A stretch of 31,496 nucleotides of DNA from Rhodoferax sp. (GTDB lineage: Bacteria > Pseudomonadota > Gammaproteobacteria > Burkholderiales > Burkholderiaceae_C): positions 1 to 31,496 of the forward strand of contig JAIPDA010000002.1 in assembly GCA_021737905.1 (NCBI GenBank), written 5' to 3'. Numbering within the stretch: the stretch's first letter is position 1; the number at the start of each line of letters is the position of its first letter. Shown one piece after another: positions 25,922 through 31,496 of the stretch. The notes beneath the pieces were generated by a model, which saw nothing but the letters and a program-made list of their open reading frames with translations, searched no databases and was not told the DNA's origin. Both the position numbers and the translations under genes were made by a program.

Positions 25922-26455
25922 ATGTCTCGTGTAGCAAAAATGCCCGTCATCGTCCCTGCGGGCGTTGACGTTGTCTTCAAGGAAGACCACATCAATGTCA
26001 AGGGCGCCCTCGGCACCCTGGCACAAGCGCAAAACGTGTTGGTGACCATCACCAATGACGCCGGCAAGCTGAACTTCGCGCCGGCCAACGATTCCCGCGA
26101 AGCCAACGCCATGAGCGGCACCATGCGCCAGCTGGTGAACAACATGGTCACCGGCGTCACCAAGGGCTTTGAGAAAAAGCTCAACCTGGTTGGCGTGGGT
26201 TTCAAGGCTCAGGCGCAAGGCGCCAAACTGAACCTGACCGTGGGCTACTCCCACCCTGTGGTTCTGGACATGCCTGCTGGCATCAAAGTCGAAACCCCGA
26301 CCCCGACGGAAGTCGTGATCAAGGGTTCTGACCGCCAGCGCGTCGGCCAGATCGCTGCTGAAGTTCGTGCGATTCGTCCACCCGAGCCTTACAAGGGCAA
26401 AGGCATCCGTTATTCGGATGAGAAGATCACGATCAAAGAAACCAAGAAGAAATAA
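25922..26455 (+). CDS. rplF: 50S ribosomal protein L6
   Basis: This is a 177-aa protein with two repeated L6 domains. It starts MSRVAKMPVIVPAGVDV and carries the C-terminal signature RPPEPYKGKGIRYSDE. AGGAG precedes the ATG by nine bases. L6 lies near the factor-binding site and the sarcin-ricin loop and is needed late in 50S assembly. Confidence 0.99.
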   Translation: MSRVAKMPVIVPAGVDVVFKEDHINVKGALGTLAQAQNVLVTITNDAGKLNFAPANDSREANAMSGTMRQLVNNMVTGVTKGFEKKLNLVGVGFKAQAQGAKLNLTVGYSHPVVLDMPAGIKVETPTPTEVVIKGSDRQRVGQIAAEVRAIRPPEPYKGKGIRYSDEKITIKETKKK

Positions 26456-26466
26456 GGAGCTGCATC

Positions 26467-26832
26467 ATGTTGACCAAAAAAGAGCAGCGCCTTCGTCGTT
26501 CACGCCAGACCCGCATCCGCATTGCGACACAAGGCGTGGCGCGTCTGACGGTGAACCGCACCAATTTGCATATTTACGCCAGCGTCATCTCCGGCGATGG
26601 CTCCAAGATCCTGGCCGCTGCCTCGACGGCAGAAGTCGAAGTCCGCAAGGAAATCGGCGCTTCAGGCAAGGGCGGAAACGTTGCTGCTGCGCAAGCCATT
26701 GGCAAGCGCATTGCTGAAAAAGCAAAAGCAGCTGGTGTTGAAAAAGTAGCGTTTGACCGCGCTGGCTTCGCTTACCACGGCCGCGTTAAAGCGCTGGCCG
26801 AGGCTGCGCGTGAAGCCGGCCTGCAGTTCTAA
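26467..26832 (+). CDS. rplR: 50S ribosomal protein L18
   Basis: This 121-aa protein has the basic N-terminus KKEQRLRRSRQTRIRI. The conserved core is RLTVNRTNLHIYASVISGDGSKILAAAST, and the C-terminus is FDRAGFAYHGRVKALAEAAREAGLQF. AAGGAG lies eight bases before the ATG. L18 binds 5S rRNA together with L5, encoded upstream in the same operon. Confidence 0.99.
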   Translation: MLTKKEQRLRRSRQTRIRIATQGVARLTVNRTNLHIYASVISGDGSKILAAASTAEVEVRKEIGASGKGGNVAAAQAIGKRIAEKAKAAGVEKVAFDRAGFAYHGRVKALAEAAREAGLQF

Positions 26833-26846
26833 GACTGGAATTAAGT

Positions 26847-27365
26847 ATGGCTAAGTTTCAAGCTAAATCAAACAACGACGCTCCAGACGATGGTCTGAAG
26901 GAAAAGATGATCGCGGTCAACCGCGTCACCAAAGTCGTTAAGGGCGGTCGTATTCTGGGTTTCGCAGCACTGACCGTGGTCGGTGATGGCGAAGGCCGCG
27001 TCGGCATGGGCAAGGGCAAGTCGAAAGAAGTGCCCGCAGCTGTGCAAAAGGCCATGGAAGAGGCCAGGCGCAACATGACCAAGGTCTCGCTCAAGAACGG
27101 CACCATCCATCACAACGTGTTCGGTCACCACGGTGCTGCCAACGTCATGATGGCACCGGCTCCCAAAGGTACCGGCATCATCGCCGGCGGCCCGATGCGC
27201 GCTGTCTTTGAAGTCATGGGCATCACCGACATCGTGGCCAAGAGCCATGGTTCGAGCAATCCCTACAACATGGTGCGCGCCACGATGGACGCCCTGAACA
27301 AATCGACCACGGCTGGCGACATCGCTGCCAAGCGTGGCAAAACAGTCGAAGACATCTTCGGCTAA
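26847..27365 (+). CDS. rpsE: 30S ribosomal protein S5
   Basis: The protein is 172 aa. The double-stranded-RNA-binding-like N-terminal domain contains MIAVNRVTKVVKGGRILGFAA and VGMGKGKSKEVPAAVQKAM. The C-terminal domain has GPMRAVFEVMGITDIVAKSHGSSNPYNMVRAT. S5 shapes the mRNA entry tunnel and decoding accuracy, and the spectinomycin-contact loop (VVKGGR) is of wild-type form. The ribosome-binding site is weak. Confidence 0.99.
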   Translation: MAKFQAKSNNDAPDDGLKEKMIAVNRVTKVVKGGRILGFAALTVVGDGEGRVGMGKGKSKEVPAAVQKAMEEARRNMTKVSLKNGTIHHNVFGHHGAANVMMAPAPKGTGIIAGGPMRAVFEVMGITDIVAKSHGSSNPYNMVRATMDALNKSTTAGDIAAKRGKTVEDIFG

Positions 27366-27377
27366 GGCGGAATGGTT

Positions 27378-27560
27378 ATGACGACAGAAAACAAAATCAA
27401 GGTTCAGTTGGTTAAAAGCCCGATTGGAACCAAAGAGTCACACCGTGCCACGGTGCGTGGTTTGGGTTTGCGCGGCGTTAACAGCACCAGCGAACTCGAA
27501 GACACGCCCGCAGTGCGCGGCATGATCAACAAGATCAGTTATCTGGTCAAGATTCTGTAA
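27378..27560 (+). CDS. rpmD: 50S ribosomal protein L30
   Basis: This is a 60-aa protein (MTTENKIKVQLVKSPIGT...) containing the L30 pattern of a KSPIG start, HRATVRGLGLRG, and an INKISYLVKIL end. AAGGCGG lies seven bases before the ATG at 27378, so that start is preferred to the ATG at 27372, which is too close to it. L30 is a small single-domain large-subunit protein. Confidence 0.97.
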   Translation: MTTENKIKVQLVKSPIGTKESHRATVRGLGLRGVNSTSELEDTPAVRGMINKISYLVKIL

Positions 27561-27573
27561 GGACAGGTTCATC

Positions 27574-28005
27574 ATGGAACTCAACGCAATCAAGCCCGCC
27601 GATGGCGCCAAGCATGCCAAGCGCCGTGTCGGTCGCGGCATCGGCTCCGGCCTCGGCAAAACCGCCGGTCGTGGCCACAAAGGTCAAAAGTCCCGTTCGG
27701 GCGGCTACCACAAGGTCGGTTTCGAGGGCGGTCAGATGCCTTTGCAGCGCCGCTTGCCCAAGCGCGGTTTCAAGTCGCACCAACTGCAGTTCAATGCAGA
27801 AGTGACCTTGACTTCGCTCGAAGTGCTCGGCCTGGCTGAAGTCGATGTGCTGGCGCTCAAGACTGCCGGTCTGGTTGGCCAGATGGCCAAGACCATCAAG
27901 GTTGTCAAGACCGGCGTGTTGACCAAAGCGGTCAAGCTCAATGGCATTGGTGCTACCGCCGGTGCCAAAGCAGCGATTGAAGCGGCTGGCGGTTCCGTCG
28001 CTTAA
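27574..28005 (+). CDS. rplO: 50S ribosomal protein L15
   Basis: The protein is 143 aa. Its long basic, glycine-rich N-terminal extension (RRVGRGIGSGLGKTAGRGHKG) threads into 23S rRNA, with GFEGGQMPLQRRLPKRGF following. The globular C-terminal part ends IGATAGAKAAIEAAGGSV. AAGGA lies upstream of the ATG. secY follows after 46 bases, the usual partner in spc operons. Confidence 0.99.
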   Translation: MELNAIKPADGAKHAKRRVGRGIGSGLGKTAGRGHKGQKSRSGGYHKVGFEGGQMPLQRRLPKRGFKSHQLQFNAEVTLTSLEVLGLAEVDVLALKTAGLVGQMAKTIKVVKTGVLTKAVKLNGIGATAGAKAAIEAAGGSVA

Positions 28006-28051
28006 TTGCGCGCAGAGTCCCCAACAGCAAGCTCAAAACGGATAACGATCA

Positions 28052-29365
28052 GTGGCCACCAGCTCCGCCCAAATTGCAAAGACCGGCAAGTTCGGTGACC
28101 TGCGCAATCGGCTCGTGTTTTTGCTGCTCGCGCTGGTCGTTTACCGCGTGGGCGCGCACATTCCTGTGCCGGGCATTGACCCTACTCAGCTGCAAGCACT
28201 GTTCGGCGGCCAGCAGGGTGGCATTTTGAATTTGTTCAATATGTTCTCGGGCGGCGCGCTGGAACGCTTCACGGTCTTTGCACTGGGCATCATGCCCTAC
28301 ATCTCTGCCTCCATCATCATGCAGCTGCTCACTTATGTGGTTCCCACATTCGAGCAACTCAAGAAAGAAGGCGAATCCGGCCGCCGCAAGATCACGCAGT
28401 TCACGCGCTACGGCACCTTGGGTTTGGCGCTTTTTCAGTCTATGGGTATTGCGGTTGCGCTTGAAAGCTCGCCGGGTCTGGTGCTGGCACCAGGCTTTGG
28501 CTTTCGCATGACGGCGGTAGTCAGCCTGACAGCGGGCACCATGTTCCTGATGTGGTTGGGTGAGCAGATCACTGAGCGGGGTCTGGGTAACGGTATTTCC
28601 ATCCTGATTTTTGCCGGCATTGCAGCCGGTTTGCCAAGCGCTATGGGCGGGCTGATGGAGCTGGTACGCACAGGCGCCATGAGCATTCTGGTCGCCCTGG
28701 TCATTGTGATCGTCGTTGCGCTGGTGACTTACTTTGTAGTTTTCGTCGAGCGTGGTCAACGCAAAATACTGGTGAACTATGCGCGTCGCCAAGTGGGTAA
28801 CAAGGTTTATGGCGGCCAGTCTTCGCACTTGCCGCTAAAGCTGAACATGGCGGGTGTGATCCCTCCCATTTTTGCTTCGTCCATCATTTTGTTGCCGGCC
28901 ACCGTGGTGGGCTGGTTCACCACCGGTGACAGCATGCGTTGGCTCAAAGACATTGCCGCAACGCTTACGCCAGGCCAGCCCATCTATGTGATGCTTTACG
29001 CTGGCGCCATTGTGTTCTTTTGCTTTTTTTACACCGCGCTGGTGTTCAACAGCCGCGAAACAGCTGACAACTTGAAAAAGAGCGGCGCTTTTGTTCCTGG
29101 CATACGTCCCGGTGATCAAACTGCGCGCTATATCGACAAAATTCTGGTGCGCCTGACGCTTGCCGGTGCGGTTTACATCACCTTTGTTTGCCTGTTGCCC
29201 GAGTTCTTGATTTTGAAATACAACGTGCCCTTTTACTTTGGTGGAACGTCCTTGCTGATCATCGTGGTGGTAACCATGGATTTCATGGCCCAGGTGCAAA
29301 ACTACATGATGTCCCAGCAGTACGAATCCTTGCTGAAAAAAGCGAATTTCAAGCCCGGTCAATGA
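28052..29365 (+). CDS. secY: Protein translocase channel subunit SecY (GTG start)
   Basis: SecY is the pore of the Sec translocon in the inner membrane, together with SecE and SecG. The 437-aa protein has ten predicted membrane helices. It has the plug/helix 2 region FNMFSGGALERFTVFALGIMP, the cytoplasmic loop RRQVGNKVYGGQSSHLPLKLN, and PGIRPGDQTARYIDKIL. The GTG at 28052 is the only start that keeps the conserved N-terminus (MATSSAQIAKTGKFGDLRNR), and its ribosome-binding site is weak. Translation from rplO may help. No infA gene lies between it and rpmJ. Confidence 0.98.
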   Translation: MATSSAQIAKTGKFGDLRNRLVFLLLALVVYRVGAHIPVPGIDPTQLQALFGGQQGGILNLFNMFSGGALERFTVFALGIMPYISASIIMQLLTYVVPTFEQLKKEGESGRRKITQFTRYGTLGLALFQSMGIAVALESSPGLVLAPGFGFRMTAVVSLTAGTMFLMWLGEQITERGLGNGISILIFAGIAAGLPSAMGGLMELVRTGAMSILVALVIVIVVALVTYFVVFVERGQRKILVNYARRQVGNKVYGGQSSHLPLKLNMAGVIPPIFASSIILLPATVVGWFTTGDSMRWLKDIAATLTPGQPIYVMLYAGAIVFFCFFYTALVFNSRETADNLKKSGAFVPGIRPGDQTARYIDKILVRLTLAGAVYITFVCLLPEFLILKYNVPFYFGGTSLLIIVVVTMDFMAQVQNYMMSQQYESLLKKANFKPGQ

Positions 29366-29426
29366 TTCAGGGCAGGTGCCCAAGGTGTTCATGCGAGTCC
29401 GCATAGAGAAAGTTTAGGAGAAGAAA

Positions 29427-29540
29427 ATGAGAGTTTCAGCTTCTGTTAAGAAGATCTGCCGCAACTGTAAAATCATCCGTCGCAAAGGCGTTGTGCGTGT
29501 TATCTGCACAGACCCACGCCATAAACAGCGTCAAGGCTGA
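29427..29540 (+). CDS. rpmJ: 50S ribosomal protein L36 (zinc-binding form)
   Basis: The gene is short: 37 aa. It begins MRVSASVKKICRNCKII and ends in ICTDPRHKQRQG. The zinc ribbon C11, C14, C27 and H32 is complete, so this is the C+ form that needs zinc. AGGAGAAG lies just before the ATG. Its position between secY and rpsM matches the standard order. Confidence 0.98.
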   Translation: MRVSASVKKICRNCKIIRRKGVVRVICTDPRHKQRQG

Positions 29541-29565
29541 TTTCAAAGAGTATTAGAGGACGCAT

Positions 29566-29931
29566 ATGGCTCGTATCGCAGGTATCAACATTCCGCCGCA
29601 ACAGCACGCCGAAATCGGCTTGACTGCAATTTTTGGCATCGGTCGCACCCGAGCTCGCAAGATCTGTGAGGCATGCGATATCGCATACGCCAAGAAGATC
29701 AAGGATCTGACTGACGGGGATCTCGAAAAGATTCGCGACCAGATCGCTTTGTTCACCATTGAAGGTGACTTGCGTCGCGAGACCACCATGAACATCAAGC
29801 GTTTGATGGACATCGGCTGCTACCGTGGCTTTCGTCACCGCCGCGGTCTGCCAATGCGTGGTCAGCGTACGCGCACCAATGCACGCACCCGCAAGGGTCC
29901 GCGTAAAGCAGCGCAGTCCCTGAAGAAATAA
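29566..29931 (+). CDS. rpsM: 30S ribosomal protein S13
   Basis: This is a 121-aa protein that begins MARIAGINIPPQQHAEIGLTAIFGIGRTRA. It ends with the basic tail RGLPMRGQRTRTNARTRKGP. S13 sits in the 30S head and contacts the P-site tRNA and L5. AGAGGA precedes the ATG by seven bases. Only 25 bases separate it from rpmJ, so the long S4-binding leader that precedes rpsM in E. coli is absent here. Confidence 0.99.
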   Translation: MARIAGINIPPQQHAEIGLTAIFGIGRTRARKICEACDIAYAKKIKDLTDGDLEKIRDQIALFTIEGDLRRETTMNIKRLMDIGCYRGFRHRRGLPMRGQRTRTNARTRKGPRKAAQSLKK

Positions 29932-29944
29932 TCGAAGGTAATTC

Positions 29945-30349
29945 ATGGCAAAAGCACCCAGCAATAACGCAGCACAACGCGTTCGTAAAAAAGTCCGTAA
30001 AAATGTGGCCGACGGTGTCGCTCACATTCACGCGTCTTTCAACAACACCATCATCACGATCACTGATCGCCAGGGCAATGCTTTGTCCTGGGCTTCGTCG
30101 GGTGGTCAGGGCTTCAAGGGTTCGCGCAAGTCAACCCCTTTTGCAGCCCAGGTTGCCTCCGAAGTGGCTGGTCGCGCAGCCATAGAGCAGGGCATCAAGA
30201 ACGTAGACGTCGAGATCAAGGGCCCGGGTCCTGGTCGAGAGTCATCCGTGCGTGCCTTGGGCGCGCTTGGTATTCGCATCAACTCGATTGCTGATGTGAC
30301 ACCCGTCCCGCACAACGGCTGCCGCCCTCAAAAGCGTCGTCGTATTTAA
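29945..30349 (+). CDS. rpsK: 30S ribosomal protein S11
   Basis: The protein is 134 aa, with HIHASFNNTIITITDRQGNALSW in the first half. The C-terminal signature is ITSIADVTPVPHNGCRPQKRRR-like (HNGCRPQKRRRI). S11 lies on the 30S platform next to the E-site mRNA. GAAGG lies upstream of the ATG. The gene is followed by an unusually long structured spacer before rpsD. Confidence 0.99.
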   Translation: MAKAPSNNAAQRVRKKVRKNVADGVAHIHASFNNTIITITDRQGNALSWASSGGQGFKGSRKSTPFAAQVASEVAGRAAIEQGIKNVDVEIKGPGPGRESSVRALGALGIRINSIADVTPVPHNGCRPQKRRRI

Positions 30350-30485
30350 TTTCTCCTGCCACGGGCCTGGTTGGCTGCTTCGGCAGCCCTCCGGGCTTTA
30401 GGCATTTTTACCCAAGCCCACCGCCGTTAGGTTCTGTACCGAGGGCTCCTGCACTTTGTGCAGCAGATGACAAAAGGACAATCAA
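30350..30485 (+). promoter_or_regulatory. Structured spacer/leader upstream of rpsD
   Basis: This 136-base spacer holds GGCTGC-TTCG-GCAGCC (30373-30388), a hairpin with an exceptionally stable UUCG tetraloop. A competing hairpin AGCCC-TCC-GGGCT (30385-30397) shares four bases with it. A third hairpin CTGCAC-TTT-GTGCAG (30449-30463) lies 22 bases before the GTG. No full promoter was found. An S4 autoregulatory site or RNA-processing signal is inferred, not shown. Confidence 0.5.
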
Positions 30486-31109
30486 GTGGCACGTTACCTA
30501 GGCCCCAAGGCCAAACTATCCCGCCGTGAAGGCACCGACCTGTTCCTCAAAAGCGCTCGACGCGCCATTGGTGACAAGGCCAAGTTCGACTCCAAGCCAG
30601 GCCAGCACGGCCGCACTTCGGGCATGCGCACGTCAGACTACGGTCTGCAACTGCGCGAAAAGCAAAAGGTCAAGCGCATGTACGGCGTGCTCGAAAAGCA
30701 ATTCCGCCGCTACTTCGAAGAGGCCGATCGCCGCAAAGGCAATACCGGCGCCAACTTGCTGTTCTTGCTGGAGTGCCGTCTGGACAATGTGGTGTACCGC
30801 ATGGGTTTTGGCTCGACGCGCGCTGAGGCTCGTCAGCTGGTCTCGCACAAGGCGATCACAGTCAACGGCCACTCGGTCAACATTCCTTCTTACCTCGTGA
30901 AAACCGGCGACGTCGTTGGCGTACGCGAAAAGTCGAAGAAGCAGAACCGTGTTCTGGAGGCTTTGCAACTGGCCCAGCAAGTCGGCATGCCGGCTTGGGT
31001 GGATGTCAGCATCGACAAGGGTGAGGGCGTGTTCAAGAAAGTGCCCGACCGTGATGAGTTTGCCGCTGATGTCAATGAATCCTTGATCGTCGAGCTTTAC
31101 TCACGTTAA
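30486..31109 (+). CDS. rpsD: 30S ribosomal protein S4 (GTG start)
   Basis: This is a 207-aa protein that begins MARYLGPKAKLSRREGTDLFLKSARR. It has the S4 RNA-binding domain at about 95-160 (LDNVVYRMGFGSTRAEARQLVSHKAITVNG). There is no N-terminal zinc knuckle (no CxxC), so it is the zinc-free form. The GTG at 30486 with AAGGA eight bases upstream is the start. S4 starts 30S assembly on 16S rRNA and in many bacteria represses its own mRNA, which makes the structured leader before it noteworthy. Confidence 0.98.
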   Translation: MARYLGPKAKLSRREGTDLFLKSARRAIGDKAKFDSKPGQHGRTSGMRTSDYGLQLREKQKVKRMYGVLEKQFRRYFEEADRRKGNTGANLLFLLECRLDNVVYRMGFGSTRAEARQLVSHKAITVNGHSVNIPSYLVKTGDVVGVREKSKKQNRVLEALQLAQQVGMPAWVDVSIDKGEGVFKKVPDRDEFAADVNESLIVELYSR

Positions 31110-31121
31110 TTTTTTCCCGTT

Positions 31122-31146
31122 CCTGGGCCAGCTCGTCTGGCTCAGG
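31122..31146 (+). promoter_or_regulatory. 10-bp hairpin between rpsD and rpoA
   Basis: CCTGGGCCAG (31122-31131) pairs with CTGGCTCAGG (31137-31146) through ten base pairs including one G-U, around the loop CTCGT. No U-run follows, so it is probably not a terminator. A processing or mRNA-stability role is possible. Confidence 0.5.
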
Positions 31147-31202
31147 TTGCTTCACCCGGCCTTATCGGTGTAATGAGCCGAGGGTATTGAGAGGAAGACC
31201 GT

Positions 31203-31496
31203 ATGCAAACCAATCTACTGAAACCAAAAACCATCAATGTTGAGCAGCTCGCTGCCAACCGTGCCAAAGTCACGCTGGAGCCTTTTGAGCGTGGCTATGG
31301 CCACACGCTTGGCAATGCACTGCGCCGCGTTTTGCTGTCCTCGATGGTTGGCCATGCCGCCACCGAAGTGACGATTGCCGGCGTTTTGCACGAGTACTCG
31401 TCGATTGACGGTGTGCAAGAAGACGTTGTGAACATTCTGCTCAACCTCAAGGGCGTGGTTTTCAAATTGCACAACCGTGACGAAGTCACCCTGAGC
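31203..31496 (+). CDS. rpoA: RNA polymerase alpha subunit (N-terminal part, cut by window end)
   Basis: The first 98 codons are present. MQTNLLKPKTINVEQLAANRAKVTLEPFERGYGHTLGNALRRVLLSSM contains the dimerisation and assembly region of the alpha N-terminal domain. It includes the invariant GHTLGNALRRVLL segment, whose Arg contacts beta. HEYSSIDGVQEDVVNILLNLKGVVFKL follows. GAGAGGAAG precedes the ATG. Its position after rpsD is the normal alpha-operon order; rplQ would be expected just past the window. Confidence 0.98.
   Translation, partial: MQTNLLKPKTINVEQLAANRAKVTLEPFERGYGHTLGNALRRVLLSSMVGHAATEVTIAGVLHEYSSIDGVQEDVVNILLNLKGVVFKLHNRDEVTLS

Noticed and set aside
28049..28828. Minus-strand open frame of 259 codons opposite secY
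   Set aside because: It is an antisense shadow, rich in His and Gln, over an unmistakable SecY.

Overview
The window is about 31.5 kb of a GC-rich betaproteobacterial chromosome. It most resembles Burkholderiales, family Comamonadaceae (Polaromonas/Rhodoferax/Acidovorax-like). I base that on the protein sequences (SecY, Tgt, the ribosomal proteins), on a DUF3717-DUF1289 protein typical of Burkholderiales, and on the recG-oxyR-ubiA linkage. This is recognition by eye; no database search was run. No rRNA, tRNA, CRISPR array, IS element or prophage is visible. Nearly all of the sequence is coding.

Left part (1-3.1 kb). The window opens with the first 36 codons of a TerC/YjbE-family membrane protein on the minus strand. 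Its long leader carries a recognisable yybP-ykoY manganese riboswitch. Next come a DUF3717/DUF1289 protein, purB (minus) and a glutathione S-transferase (plus).

Lipid/oxidative-stress region (3.1-12.2 kb). Eight minus-strand genes lie end to end, most joined by 4-base ATGA overlaps. In transcription order they are: FAD-dependent amine-oxidase-like protein, DUF1365, cyclopropane-fatty-acid-synthase-like methyltransferase, chalcone-isomerase-like protein, GPH-type MFS transporter, DUF3833 lipoprotein, short-chain dehydrogenase and NTF2-like protein. A secreted glutathione-peroxidase-like gene sits just upstream, and a di-iron ferritin-like/acyl-ACP-desaturase-like gene is divergent from it. The set looks like a membrane fatty-acid modification pathway tied to oxidative stress. 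It is the best candidate here for an incompletely described system.

Central part (12.2-23.6 kb). The queuosine genes tgt and queA (both minus) are separated by a plus-strand VapBC-type toxin-antitoxin pair. Then follow recG, oxyR (with both redox cysteines at positions 199 and 208) and ubiA on the plus strand, proC and glpK on the minus strand, and a divergent glpD.

Right part (23.6-31.5 kb). The spc and alpha ribosomal operons run on the plus strand: rplN-rplX-rplE-rpsN-rpsH-rplF-rplR-rpsE-rpmD-rplO-secY-rpmJ-rpsM-rpsK-rpsD-rpoA, with rpoA cut by the window end. The array starts at rplN with its own promoter and a structured leader, immediately after glpD, so it is separated here from the S10 genes. 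A structured 136-base spacer precedes rpsD, and secY and rpsD use GTG starts.
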